Positions 1 to 8,943 of a stretch of DNA of 64,000 nucleotides are shown here, one piece after another. A model generated the notes under the pieces. That model was given only the letters and a program-made list of their open reading frames with translations. It was not told the origin of the DNA and made no database searches. The translations under genes and the position numbers were made by a program. Source of the DNA: Granulosicoccus sp036478565. Lineage in GTDB: Bacteria > Pseudomonadota > Gammaproteobacteria > Granulosicoccales > Granulosicoccaceae. The DNA is taken from contig OZ245050.1 in NCBI GenBank assembly GCA_965224525.1, positions 4,154,001-4,218,000 on the forward strand, in the 5' to 3' direction. Each line of letters opens with the position of its first letter. The stretch's first letter is position 1.

Positions 1-1
1 C

Positions 2-502
2 GTGACAGTGCATGACGGCAAAGGGAAAAAGGACAGATCGTTGCCTTTACCAAGGAGTTTGGATTCCCGGCTCAAAGAGTGGTTAATAACCGTGGCCGAC
101 CTTCATAAGCAAGACCTGGAATCGGGTTATGCAGGCTGTTTTCTGCAAAAAACAGGCGGCAAAAAATTCAAGAATGCAGCCAGAGAGTTCTCATGGCAGT
201 ATCTTTTTCCGGCAAAGACACTGACGTTGATTGACAAGAGCCATGAGTATCGCCGTTACCATTTACATGAGACTCTGGTACAACGCGCGATCAAACAAGC
301 TGTGAGAGAGGCCGCCATTCCCAAGCGGGCAACGCCTCACACCCTTCGCCACAGCTTTGCCAGTCACCTGCTTGCGGCAAACTACGATATCCGCACAATT
401 CAGCAGCTATTGGGCCATAGCGATGTGCGCACAACGATGATTTACACCCAAACGGTCCACAGCACCACCTTGAAGGAGGCAATGAGCCCTCTGGATTTTT
501 AG
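2..502 (+). CDS. intI: Integron-type tyrosine recombinase, C-terminal part (cut by window edge)
   Basis: This is the catalytic C-terminal half of a tyrosine recombinase; the reading frame is already open at base 2, so the N-terminus lies outside the window. Visible catalytic residues, numbered in the fragment, are the HxxR box TPHTLRHSF (H113, R116), the GHSDVRTTMIYT box and the nucleophile Y148. The stretch between GKGKKDR and the HxxR box is longer than in XerC/XerD and carries the sequence WQYLFPA, the extra patch typical of integron integrases (IntI), and the C-terminus ends SPLDF as IntI proteins do. IntI captures and shuffles gene cassettes between attI and attC sites. Cassettes normally lie beyond the 5' end of intI, so any array would be to the left of this window. 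A plain XerC-like recombinase is the alternative. Confidence 0.8.
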   Translation: MTVHDGKGKKDRSLPLPRSLDSRLKEWLITVADLHKQDLESGYAGCFLQKTGGKKFKNAAREFSWQYLFPAKTLTLIDKSHEYRRYHLHETLVQRAIKQAVREAAIPKRATPHTLRHSFASHLLAANYDIRTIQQLLGHSDVRTTMIYTQTVHSTTLKEAMSPLDF

Positions 503-547
503 TGGCTGCGACCTGATCAGCAGACGCTTAACTGCTACCATTCGCAC

Positions 548-1939
548 ATGCTACCGCTACGCGAACACAGGGTACTGCTCGGGGTAACCGGCGGAATTGC
601 CAATTACAAAAGCGCGATACTTGCCCGGCGACTGATCGATGCCGGAGCGGATGTCCGTGTGGTCATGACACGCGGCGCTCAGGCATTTATCACGCCGCTG
701 ACCTTCCAGGCACTTACCGGCAACCCGGTGCACACCGATTTACTGGACCCGGCTGCTGAAGCCGCCATGGGGCACATTGAACTGGCTCGCTGGGCCGACC
801 ACATCCTGATTGCACCAGCCAGTGCAAATACCCTGGCGCGTCTGGCCAATGGCTTTGCCGACGACTTGCTCTCTACCTTGTGCCTGGCCAGCGACGCTCC
901 GCTCTATGCTGCTCCTGCAATGAACCACCTGATGTGGCAGAACCCGGCAACGCAGGCAAACTGCCAGATGCTGATTGAACGTGGCATGGTGATGTTCGGC
1001 CCGGCTGAAGGCGCTCAGGCTTGTGGCGAGACGGGCGCCGGGCGCATGCTGGAACCCGAAGCCATTCGTGATGCCTTGATAAAGCATGTGCATCCGACCC
1101 CTGTTCCACGGCTGACTCGCAGCTATGCGCTTGCTCACGAAACTGCCCGGCGGGAACAGAGCAAGCAGGCGCAAAAAAATCAGGACCAGGGCAACGATGC
1201 AGCCGGCAGTTCAACAGTAACAACGCTCGGCGCTGCCAATCAACCACATACAGCCACCGGCAACACCAACTCACTAACCGGCTTGCATTTGTTAATCACA
1301 GCCGGCCCCACTCATGAAGCCATCGACCCGGTACGTTTCATCAGCAATCACAGCTCAGGCAAGATGGGCTTTGCTATCGCAGCGGTCGCTGCGGATCGTG
1401 GTGCAACGGTTACCCTGATCGCAGGACCGGTATCACTGGGTACACCTCGTGGCGTTGAACGCGTTGATGTCACCACCGCACTCGACATGCATGCAGCCGT
1501 CATGCAATCAGCTTCGGCCGCTGACGTATTCATCGCCGTCGCAGCCGTTGCCGACTATCGACTGGCAACCATCGCTGAACAGAAGATCAAAAAGCGTCAT
1601 GACGAGCTAACACTGACGCTGATAAAAAATCCGGATATTCTGCGTGAAGTTGCTGCTCTGGACAAGCGCCCCTTTTGCGTCGGGTTTGCAGCAGAGACCG
1701 AAAACGTCGAGACACATGCACGCAAAAAACTGATCGACAAGAAGCTCGACCTGATCGCCGCAAATCACGTCGCACAAGCTGATAATCCGGTATTTGGCAG
1801 CGACACCAACGCACTGGATATACTGTGGAATTCCGAAGGCCATGAGCATGTAGCATCTGCCCCCAAGCAGGAAGTTGCCGCCCGGCTTCTCGACATCATC
1901 AGCCAGCGTCTGAAAGCTGACGGTGGCTCATCCGACTGA
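548..1939 (+). CDS. coaBC: Bifunctional phosphopantothenoylcysteine decarboxylase / phosphopantothenate-cysteine ligase
   Basis: It converts 4'-phosphopantothenate to 4'-phosphopantetheine in coenzyme A synthesis, in the cytosol. The N-terminal CoaC flavoprotein domain shows GVTGGIANYKSA near residue 14, the PAMNHLMW motif and the active-site cysteine C159 in ACGETGAGRM. The CoaB ligase domain starts near residue 243 with LITAGPTHEAIDPVRF and SNHSSGKMG, followed by AAVADYR and the KIKK lysines. The linker between the domains (about residues 190-242) is glutamine- and asparagine-rich and longer than usual, making the 463-residue protein larger than typical CoaBC of about 400. It begins 45 bp after the integrase and is followed 43 bp later by dut, the gene order found in many gammaproteobacteria. 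Confidence 0.95.
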   Translation: MLPLREHRVLLGVTGGIANYKSAILARRLIDAGADVRVVMTRGAQAFITPLTFQALTGNPVHTDLLDPAAEAAMGHIELARWADHILIAPASANTLARLANGFADDLLSTLCLASDAPLYAAPAMNHLMWQNPATQANCQMLIERGMVMFGPAEGAQACGETGAGRMLEPEAIRDALIKHVHPTPVPRLTRSYALAHETARREQSKQAQKNQDQGNDAAGSSTVTTLGAANQPHTATGNTNSLTGLHLLITAGPTHEAIDPVRFISNHSSGKMGFAIAAVAADRGATVTLIAGPVSLGTPRGVERVDVTTALDMHAAVMQSASAADVFIAVAAVADYRLATIAEQKIKKRHDELTLTLIKNPDILREVAALDKRPFCVGFAAETENVETHARKKLIDKKLDLIAANHVAQADNPVFGSDTNALDILWNSEGHEHVASAPKQEVAARLLDIISQRLKADGGSSD

Positions 1940-1982
1940 CAACACACCTGCAGCCACTTTGAATCCACCCGACTGACTCACC

Positions 1983-2474
1983 ATGCAATCCATCAACTAT
2001 CGCGTTCTTGACCCTCGAATTGGGGCCCTCATCCCCCTACCCACCTATGCCAGCGCAGGCTCGGCCGGGCTTGATCTGTGCGCCTGTATCGAGGACACCC
2101 TGATTCTCGAGCCAGGCACGACCACACTACTGCCAACAGGACTGGCCATTCATATCCGCGATCCCGGCCTCGCAGGCCTTATCCTGCCGCGCTCCGGCCT
2201 CGGCCACAAACACGGCATCGTACTGGGCAATCTGGTCGGCCTGATAGATTCTGACTACCAGGGGCAGCTGTTTGTCTCCTGCTGGAACCGCAGCGAAAAG
2301 CCATTCACCATAGAAATAGGTACGCGCATTGCACAGTTGGTGTTCGTGCCGGTTGTACAAGTAGGATTTCAGCAAGTTGAAGCGTTCGACGAGTCCGATC
2401 GCGGTGAAGGCGGTTTTGGCTCTACCGGTATCTCAAACGCCCAAAAACGCCTGCTGACCGAGACGGAATCCTAA
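1983..2474 (+). CDS. dut: Deoxyuridine 5'-triphosphate nucleotidohydrolase (dUTPase)
   Basis: It hydrolyses dUTP to dUMP and pyrophosphate, keeping uracil out of DNA and supplying dTMP synthesis. The trimeric dUTPase motifs are all visible: SAGLDLCA near residue 26, PRSGLGHKHG near 70, the uridine-binding loop GLIDSDYQG near 86, and the glycine-rich C-terminal arm RGEGGFGSTG. At 163 residues it is slightly longer than the usual 151 because of a short tail after the last motif. It lies between coaBC and algC on the same strand, the conserved arrangement coaBC-dut-algC-argB, so co-transcription is likely. Confidence 0.95.
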   Translation: MQSINYRVLDPRIGALIPLPTYASAGSAGLDLCACIEDTLILEPGTTTLLPTGLAIHIRDPGLAGLILPRSGLGHKHGIVLGNLVGLIDSDYQGQLFVSCWNRSEKPFTIEIGTRIAQLVFVPVVQVGFQQVEAFDESDRGEGGFGSTGISNAQKRLLTETES

Positions 2475-2603
2475 GTTTTTCAATAACCGCATGAACAACT
2501 AAACACGAAATTCTCAGCGAAGTTACAGCCGCTGGTGACTGTCGGCGCTACAATGCCTGCGCCAGCATTCGCTTGAACAAATAACACAGGATTACTGCTG
2601 CAC

Positions 2604-3980
2604 ATGATTATATCGCCCGACATCTTCCGCGCCTATGACATTCGTGGCGTTGTCACAGATACACTGACCGCCGATGTGGTGCGTGAAATTGGCCGCGCTT
2701 TTGGCAGCGAATGCCGGGATCGCAAAATCGCACGCGCAGTGGTTGCCCGCGACGGCCGCCTGTCCGGCCCGGATCTGATCGCCGCACTAAGTGAAGGCAT
2801 TCAGTCCACCGGCGTTGATGTGATAGACATTGGCATGGTGCCGACACCCGTTCTGTATTTCGCAACCAATCACCTCGATACCGACACCGGCATCATGGTC
2901 ACGGGCAGTCACAACCCGCCTGAGTACAACGGTTTGAAAATGGTCATGGCCGGGGATGCACTGTTTGGCGACGGCATCACTGCTTTGTATGAGCGCCTGC
3001 AGGCTGATAAGCTGGAAAGCGGTAACGGCGGTCACAGCACGCGCGACATTCTCGACGAGTACCTGCAACGCATCACCGAAGACGTCAAACTAAGTCGTCC
3101 ACTGCATATTGCCTATGACTGCGGTAACGGTGTTGCCGGTGCCGCCGCCCCGCAGCTTTTTGAAGAACTGGGCTGCAAGACCGAAGCGCTGTTTATCAAG
3201 GTTGACGGCACGTTCCCCAACCATCACCCGGACCCAGCCAAACTTGAAAACCTGGAAGATTTGATCAAAGTCGTCAAAGAAAAAAACTGTGACATTGGCC
3301 TGGCATTTGATGGTGATGGTGACCGCGTTGGTGTTGTCGACAATGAAGGCAATGTGATTTGGCCAGACAGACAAATGGTGCTGTTTGCACGCGATGTGCT
3401 GGACAGGAATCCGGGCGCGCGCATCATCTATGATGTCAAATGCTCCAAGGTATTACCTGATGCAATAACCGCTGCTGGCGGTGAGCCCGAGATGTGGAAA
3501 ACCGGTCACTCCTTTATCAAGGCACGCATTAAGGAGACAGGTGCACTTCTTGGCGGAGAAATGAGCGGCCATCTGTTTTTCAAGGAGCGCTGGTACGGTT
3601 TTGACGACGCTCTGTATGCCGCAGCACGTTTACTGGAAATTTTATCCAAAAGTAAAAAAACTGCCAGTGAGATATTCGGCGAAATACCCGACAGCATCAA
3701 TACACCGGAGCTGGGATACACCTTCGAGCGCGATGGTGCACAACACGAATTCGTCAAAGCCTTTGTCAGCAACGCTAAGTTTGACGGCGCTAAAATCACA
3801 ACCATTGACGGGCTGCGTGCTGACTTCGAAGATGGCTGGGGTCTGGTACGCGCATCCAATACCACACCATCATTGGTTATCCGCTTTGAAGCCGATACGC
3901 AAGAAGCCATGGAACGCATTCAAAACGCATTCCGTGACGCCATGCGTGAAACCGACGCAAGCGTAACAGCACCGTTCTAA
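2604..3980 (+). CDS. algC: Phosphomannomutase / phosphoglucomutase
   Basis: It interconverts mannose-6-P with mannose-1-P and glucose-6-P with glucose-1-P, feeding nucleotide-sugar, lipopolysaccharide and exopolysaccharide synthesis. This is a four-domain alpha-D-phosphohexomutase of 458 residues, the usual AlgC length. The phosphoserine loop TGSHNPPEYNG puts the catalytic serine at S102, the Mg-binding loop is DGDGDRVG near residue 237, the sugar-specificity loop is GGEMSGH near 317, and the phosphate-binding C-terminal domain carries RASNTTP. A 129-bp gap separates it from dut and may hold its own promoter. Its TAA stop shares one base with the ATG of argB, so the two are translationally coupled. 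The ManB/Pgm name applies equally. Confidence 0.92.
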   Translation: MIISPDIFRAYDIRGVVTDTLTADVVREIGRAFGSECRDRKIARAVVARDGRLSGPDLIAALSEGIQSTGVDVIDIGMVPTPVLYFATNHLDTDTGIMVTGSHNPPEYNGLKMVMAGDALFGDGITALYERLQADKLESGNGGHSTRDILDEYLQRITEDVKLSRPLHIAYDCGNGVAGAAAPQLFEELGCKTEALFIKVDGTFPNHHPDPAKLENLEDLIKVVKEKNCDIGLAFDGDGDRVGVVDNEGNVIWPDRQMVLFARDVLDRNPGARIIYDVKCSKVLPDAITAAGGEPEMWKTGHSFIKARIKETGALLGGEMSGHLFFKERWYGFDDALYAAARLLEILSKSKKTASEIFGEIPDSINTPELGYTFERDGAQHEFVKAFVSNAKFDGAKITTIDGLRADFEDGWGLVRASNTTPSLVIRFEADTQEAMERIQNAFRDAMRETDASVTAPF

Positions 3981-4879
3981 TGACAGAGACTGGTGACACG
4001 TCCGCTATCGAGCCCGCAACAGCGCGTGAAACCGCGCGAGTCCTGAACGAAGCGCTGCCTTATTTGCAGCGCTACAGCGGGCAAACCGTTGTTATCAAGT
4101 ATGGCGGCAACGCCATGACCGACGAGAACCTGAAACGAAGTTTTGCCCGCAACATCGTCATGATGAAGCAGGTCGGCATCAACCCGGTCGTCGTACACGG
4201 TGGCGGCCCGCAGATTGCCGAAATGTTGAACCGGCTCGATATCGAAACCCGCTTCATTGAAGGCATGCGCGTTACCGATGCCGACACCATGGAAGTGGTC
4301 GAAATGGTGCTTGGTGGCCTGGTCAACAAAAGCATTGTTTCCTTGCTGAATCAGGTCGGCGGAAAAGCGGTGGGGCTTACCGGTAAGGACTCTGGCCTGA
4401 TATCAGCAAAACCCATGACCTTGCCTGGCAAACCCGATGCCTCGCTTGGTTTTGTCGGTGATGTTCAGCACATCAATACAGAGCTGGTGCATCGGCTGCA
4501 GCAAGACCACTTTATACCGGTTATCGCACCAATTGGCACTGATGCCAACGGTGCCAGTTACAATATCAATGGCGACCTTGTTGCCAGTGCCATTGCAACC
4601 GCACTGGGCGCATCACGCTTGCTGTTGCTGACCAATACTCCGGGCATACTCGACAGCGACGAAAAACTGCTTACAGGGCTTAGTCCGAGTGATGTGGATG
4701 CCTTGATCGCTGACGGCACAATCTATGGCGGCATGCTGCCAAAGATTCGTTGTGCGCTGGACGCGGTAGCAGCGGGTGTCCGAAGCGTGGTGATAATGGA
4801 CGGTCGGGTTGAGAACGCCGTGTTACTCGAACTATTTACCGATCAGGGCGCCGGCACACTGATAAGCAGTGCCAGTTAG
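3980..4879 (+). CDS. argB: Acetylglutamate kinase
   Basis: It phosphorylates N-acetyl-L-glutamate, the second step of arginine synthesis by the acetylated route. The amino-acid kinase fold is recognised by VIKYGGNAM near residue 36, the HGGGPQI substrate loop near 72, the GLTGKDSGL segment and the C-terminal ATP-binding part GGMLPKIRCALDA. Length (299 residues) matches the Pseudomonas enzyme. The N-terminal helix of about 20 residues before the first strand is the kind seen in the hexameric, arginine-inhibited forms, so feedback inhibition is plausible but not demonstrated. It overlaps algC by one base. No strong terminator is visible in the 130 bp before the convergent DUF4124 gene. Confidence 0.95.
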   Translation: MTETGDTSAIEPATARETARVLNEALPYLQRYSGQTVVIKYGGNAMTDENLKRSFARNIVMMKQVGINPVVVHGGGPQIAEMLNRLDIETRFIEGMRVTDADTMEVVEMVLGGLVNKSIVSLLNQVGGKAVGLTGKDSGLISAKPMTLPGKPDASLGFVGDVQHINTELVHRLQQDHFIPVIAPIGTDANGASYNINGDLVASAIATALGASRLLLLTNTPGILDSDEKLLTGLSPSDVDALIADGTIYGGMLPKIRCALDAVAAGVRSVVIMDGRVENAVLLELFTDQGAGTLISSAS

Positions 4880-5009
4880 TTCTCTTGAAGCAACGGGCTA
4901 TCGCGTTGTGATCTGTTTTCGCAGCAGGCATGCTAGAGCCTGAAGCCGGTACGGTAGAAGGTCCCGTCACGAAAATGTAGCGCAGCAAGGACAGTTTGCT
5001 CTCTGGCTT

Positions 5010-5627
5010 TTAGCCGCCGCGCTCTGCCTTCAGCTCTCGGTAGCGAATCAGATCATCATCAAATTTCGTCGCCACTTCATGACGTTCTTCGGCTTTGGAA
5101 TCAATCAGCGACCAGGCGTTCTCGATGTTGCGCTGGACGCTGCGTTGTTCGGCGTAGAACGAATCCTGCGCCTTGCCCTCTCCCTCTGATTTCTCTTGCC
5201 TTGCAATGCGCTTGTCAACAACAGCAAGTCGATCTGACAAGATACGAATGCGATCGTCCAGGCGACTAATCAATCCGTCAATCATTCCGATGCGATCATC
5301 CCGTGTTCGAAGCAAATCTTCTTCTGTCGTAAACGTTGCCAGCAATGCACGATCGCGTATGAGTGCCAGCTCTACCTCGCGCTGTCGCTTTCTGGCTTCC
5401 CGGCGGTCCTGACGGCTCAATACCTCTTCCATCACCACACCCTGATTGTTCAGAATGCTATGACCGTCGTCCTGCCGAGAACTTGGCGCACGATCCTGAT
5501 ACGTGATCAAACCCTGGTCGGTGTATTTGTAAGTCTCGGCCTGCACAGAAGTGCATACGCCGCAGACCCCCGCAGCCACGAGCAGTACGGCGTTTTTTCT
5601 ACACACTCTTGAAAAAAATACTCGCAT
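5010..5627 (-). CDS. Exported coiled-coil protein with DUF4124-like N-terminus
   Basis: The 205-residue product starts with a basic stretch and a hydrophobic segment ending CTSVQA, a good Sec signal peptide cleaved near residue 30. The mature protein opens with TYKYTDQGLITYQDRAP, the DUF4124 signature (Y-K-x-x-D-x-x-G-x-x-x-Y-x-D-x-P) found in many periplasmic gammaproteobacterial proteins. From about residue 70 to the end the sequence is highly charged with regular heptads, predicted as a long coiled coil. No enzymatic motif is present. It converges with argB and diverges from the exonuclease gene. The function is unknown; a periplasmic scaffold role is only a guess. Confidence 0.8.
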   Translation of the reverse strand: MRVFFSRVCRKNAVLLVAAGVCGVCTSVQAETYKYTDQGLITYQDRAPSSRQDDGHSILNNQGVVMEEVLSRQDRREARKRQREVELALIRDRALLATFTTEEDLLRTRDDRIGMIDGLISRLDDRIRILSDRLAVVDKRIARQEKSEGEGKAQDSFYAEQRSVQRNIENAWSLIDSKAEERHEVATKFDDDLIRYRELKAERGG

Positions 5628-5847
5628 GAATCTTCACACATCTATTAAACCGAAGCCGAGTCAGCAAAGCCGAGTCAGCCGGTATGAGCCAGTGGTTGTT
5701 CCATTTCAAGCGCATTTCCATTGCGCGTCCTATTGGCTTGTAGCGTCAGCCTGACAAGCAACATAAGTAACACCCCAAAAAAATGTGACTACGATCGCAC
5801 GACATCAGAACTGAGGACTGCATCACACACCGGTGTACACTGACGCC

Positions 5848-6627
5848 ATGCGCATACTGACTGCAAACCTGAATGGCATTCGCTCCGCTGCGAAAAAGGG
5901 CTTTTTTACCTGGCTATCGCGGCAACGGGCCGATGTCATCTGCATTCAGGAGACAAAAGCGCAAGAGCACCAGCTTACAGATCCAATGTTTCACCCGCGT
6001 GGCATGCATTGCCACTATCACGATGCGGATAAAAAGGGCTATAGCGGAACCGCCCTGTACTCCCGAATAGAACCTCGACAAGTCAAGATCGGTCTCGATA
6101 TTGACTGGATCGACCGAGAAGGTCGCTATCTGGAGGCACAATTTGGCAATCTGTCGGTCGTGTCCCTGTATATGCCCTCTGGCTCAAGCGGTGACGTGCG
6201 ACAGGCTTTCAAATACCGCATGATGGATGTTTTCCTGCCGCACCTTCGACGGCTACGCAAGCAAGGCAGATCAATCGTTATCTGTGGCGACTGGAATATC
6301 GCACACACCGAAGCGGATATTCGTAACTGGCGCGGCAACAAGAAGAATTCCGGTTTTTTACCTGAAGAGCGTGCTTGGCTGACTCAGCTATTCGACAAGG
6401 AAGGCTACCGAGACGCCTTTCACCAATTGCCACAGAAAGAGCACGAATACACCTGGTGGTCACATCGTGGCCAGGCGCGTGCCAACAATGTCGGCTGGCG
6501 GATTGACTACCACATCGTCAGTGAAGATCTTGCGCCGAAGGTTACGCGTACTCGTGTGTATCGCGACCGCCTTTTCTCTGATCATGCGCCGCTGATTATT
6601 GACTATGATGTAGAAATAGAGGCTTGA
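5848..6627 (+). CDS. xthA: Exodeoxyribonuclease III family enzyme (Crc-related lineage)
   Basis: This is an AP endonuclease / 3'-5' exonuclease of the ExoIII (EEP) fold acting in base-excision repair. Catalytic motifs are complete: ANLNGIRSAAKKG at the start, the metal-binding glutamate in IQETKA, the GDWNIAH aspartate/asparagine pair, WRIDYH, and the terminal SDHAPL histidine. The ATG at 5848 is preferred over the upstream GTG at 5833 because family members begin MRI at this point. Overall length and spacing (259 residues, SGFLPEERAWL segment) also resemble Pseudomonas Crc, the translational regulator descended from this family, which likewise lies downstream of coaBC-dut-algC-argB. Unlike Crc it keeps the catalytic residues, so a nuclease is the better call. 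Confidence 0.88.
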   Translation: MRILTANLNGIRSAAKKGFFTWLSRQRADVICIQETKAQEHQLTDPMFHPRGMHCHYHDADKKGYSGTALYSRIEPRQVKIGLDIDWIDREGRYLEAQFGNLSVVSLYMPSGSSGDVRQAFKYRMMDVFLPHLRRLRKQGRSIVICGDWNIAHTEADIRNWRGNKKNSGFLPEERAWLTQLFDKEGYRDAFHQLPQKEHEYTWWSHRGQARANNVGWRIDYHIVSEDLAPKVTRTRVYRDRLFSDHAPLIIDYDVEIEA

Positions 6628-6810
6628 TCGGTTGTGGAGTTGGTATTGCGTGTTGCACAGTTTATTTGTAACGCCTTTGCGCTAGCCCGGATAATTCGTG
6701 AAATCACCAAATTTTCATTTGCTGCCTGTTTCCTCATGAAGCGCAATCATTCAGTCACTATTAGCAGACTTTAAAAAAGCAGACTTGGACTGTTTTATGT
6801 TCCTCGGGAC

Positions 6811-7944
6811 TCATGAAGGAAGATCCTTTGTAGTGCATGCAGTGAATACCAAACCGCCTCGCCTGACTTTATACGGCTTTTTCACTAGCGGGCTAATAAT
6901 ATAATTGTCCCCATCAGGATGCAGGCTTCGGAACGCCTCGACTGGCTTCGCATCAAGCTTGTCCGGATTGATCTTGCACTCCATGACATCAACCTGGCTA
7001 CGCTTACGGCGAACCACGAAATCCACTTCCCGATGTGACTTGTCCTGCCAGTAGAATATATCCTCGGCGGCAAAACGATAGCGCAACGAATCCAGCACAA
7101 GATGCTCCCACAACAGACCACGGTCATCATCCCGGATAGTGTCCCAGCCTTTTTCGAAAGTAACGAAGCCGGTATCGAAGGCGTAACACTTGGGCCGCCT
7201 GACAATTTCACGCTTGCCTCCGCCATGAAAGGGACGCAACAGATGCACCGCATGGGCTATCTGCATAGCCTCTATATGAGCTTTGACCGTGATACGGCTC
7301 AGCTCACTTAAATTTGCCAATTGACTGTAATCCAGTTGCCCACCACTTTGACGCAGCAAAAGCCGGAACAGCGACAAAAACCCCTGGCGGTTGCGGATAC
7401 CAAACAGCTCCAGAATGTCCCGCGCATAAAAACTGTCTATCCATTCGTTAAAAAATACGGGGTCTTTACTCGCAGCCATCATTGGTTCGGGTAAGCCGCC
7501 GTGTAACAGACGATGGTTCAGCTCACGCACCCCGAATGGATCATCGCACTCCTCCCAAAGCACCGGACAAAGGTGAATCGCCCGCTTGCGCCCGGTAAGC
7601 GAATCGCGGAATTTGCGAGTTGCCGCCAGCGTGGAAGAACCTGTAGCTAGAACCTTTACATGGGGGTATTCATCGGCAGCAATCTTCAACAGTCGACTGG
7701 GGTCTTTAAGTTGATGTACTTCGTCAAATACCAGAACGCTGCCTTTCTCCTGGCTGTCGAGGAACAGCTCCGGGTCTTCCAGCGCTCGTACAGTGGACGG
7801 CAGGTCACAGTTCATATACACCGCATCAGGCAGCATCCGGGTCAGTGTTGTCTTGCCCACACGACGGACGCCGGATATCCAGACGATTGATCGCCGAGCC
7901 CAGGCCTGCTGAACCTGATTCAGCCAGAGAGGTCTGTTAATCAT
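6811..7944 (-). CDS. AAA+ ATPase with DUF4143 domain
   Basis: The 377-residue protein belongs to the AAA_14/DUF4143 family, scattered through genomes and often near defence or mobile genes; biochemical function is unknown. Walker A is GVRRVGKTTL with K31, Walker B is VLVFDEVHQL with D74/E75, and LATGSST looks like sensor 1. The central part (about 150-280) has the winged-helix-like DUF4143 features, and the C-terminus contains EVDFVV..VMECK (about residues 305-325), the D-ExK arrangement of a PD-(D/E)xK nuclease-like fold. It stands alone between the exonuclease gene and a gene-poor stretch. Upstream lies an AT-rich segment with TATAGT that could be a -10 box. Confidence 0.88.
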   Translation of the reverse strand: MINRPLWLNQVQQAWARRSIVWISGVRRVGKTTLTRMLPDAVYMNCDLPSTVRALEDPELFLDSQEKGSVLVFDEVHQLKDPSRLLKIAADEYPHVKVLATGSSTLAATRKFRDSLTGRKRAIHLCPVLWEECDDPFGVRELNHRLLHGGLPEPMMAASKDPVFFNEWIDSFYARDILELFGIRNRQGFLSLFRLLLRQSGGQLDYSQLANLSELSRITVKAHIEAMQIAHAVHLLRPFHGGGKREIVRRPKCYAFDTGFVTFEKGWDTIRDDDRGLLWEHLVLDSLRYRFAAEDIFYWQDKSHREVDFVVRRKRSQVDVMECKINPDKLDAKPVEAFRSLHPDGDNYIISPLVKKPYKVRRGGLVFTACTTKDLPS

Positions 7945-8943
7945 GCAACCATACTATACATTTGGACGTATATATGTAAAGCACAACATCAAATAACCAA
8001 AAATACCTGCAGGCTTTATGTTGCGAAAAACGCTCCGCAAGCTGGGAGCACAAGCGAACCAATTGCCGGGACTATTTCTCCCTGGGGACGAAATGGCAAT
8101 GCAGACGGGCGTCTCACCGAACTCCTGTCCTGGCTCACCGCACTGCGCGAAACCCATGTCGCGACCGAAGCGATTGAAATTCGCGAGCGAGTGATTAAGT
8201 CAAAGTACAAACACAAGCCTGATCGTGTGCAATTCGAGTATCGACAAGGCGTGTCGTCCGAATTCAGTGGCGTGGACGAAGCTTGCCTCGATCTCTTGTC
8301 GGCGAGCCTCATTGAACAGTTATTGTCAGCTGATTTTATGGGAGGATGCAATAATCTCTGGTATACGAAGAGCATCACAAAGACTACCGCGGTGCTGAAC
8401 AGGCTACATGTCTCTGTTCGCCGCAACTGTATGAGCCAAATCTCATGGAGGAACCATCTATCGCAAGATTTGTATTATTGAGCGTCGACTAGCCTTGGCA
8501 TGATGTGTAAGTTGGGCTAATGCCGGTTGTCGAGTCTCGAACCGAATCAGAATCGCGAGCTTTCTCCACCCAAGCAAATCCCGTTTGCGCAATCAAACCA
8601 CTAGCATCAAGCACTTCGCGGCTTGTAGCAATTCGCGCGTTCGCTCCAAAATCACTTTGACAGGCACTGTTGATTGCGTGATAACCGCCGTCGGCAACAA
8701 CTGTGGCCGCCAGCTGGCCCGGTAGCACCTTGAAGGCCTGTTGCGCCGACTGATCCCTGCGGTCCTGCCACACCATCCGCGCCTTTATCAGCAAGTAAAT
8801 CAAAACCAACCCAACTGCTGCATCACGCTTCGGTTCAGCGGCAAGACTGTCACACTTCTTGCAACCAATTTCGTCCGGGAAGACTGTGCGGGTGTGTGTT
8901 TCCGCTGCGCAAATTTCCACGCTCATACTGGAACCAAAAGGAT
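7945..8943. other. Gene-poor accessory stretch with an uninterpretable open frame
   Basis: About 1 kb with no gene I can name. A plus-strand frame is open from before 7945 to a stop at 8481, but its only plausible start is a GTG at 8191 with no good ribosome site. The translated part from about 8060 (PWGRNGNADG, then TELLSWLTALRETHV and DRVQFEYRQG) looks protein-like, suggesting the 5'-truncated remnant of a gene. On the minus strand an ORF at 8489-8986 would encode 165 residues with one weak hydrophobic segment, but it overlaps the start of the lipoprotein gene on the other strand and shows no known motif. I treat both as unproven. The zone sits next to the DUF4143 ATPase, consistent with a small insertion hotspot. 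Confidence 0.4.

Noticed and set aside
8016..8426. 136-codon minus-strand ORF
   Set aside because: Composition is unconvincing, and it is opposite to the more protein-like plus-strand frame.
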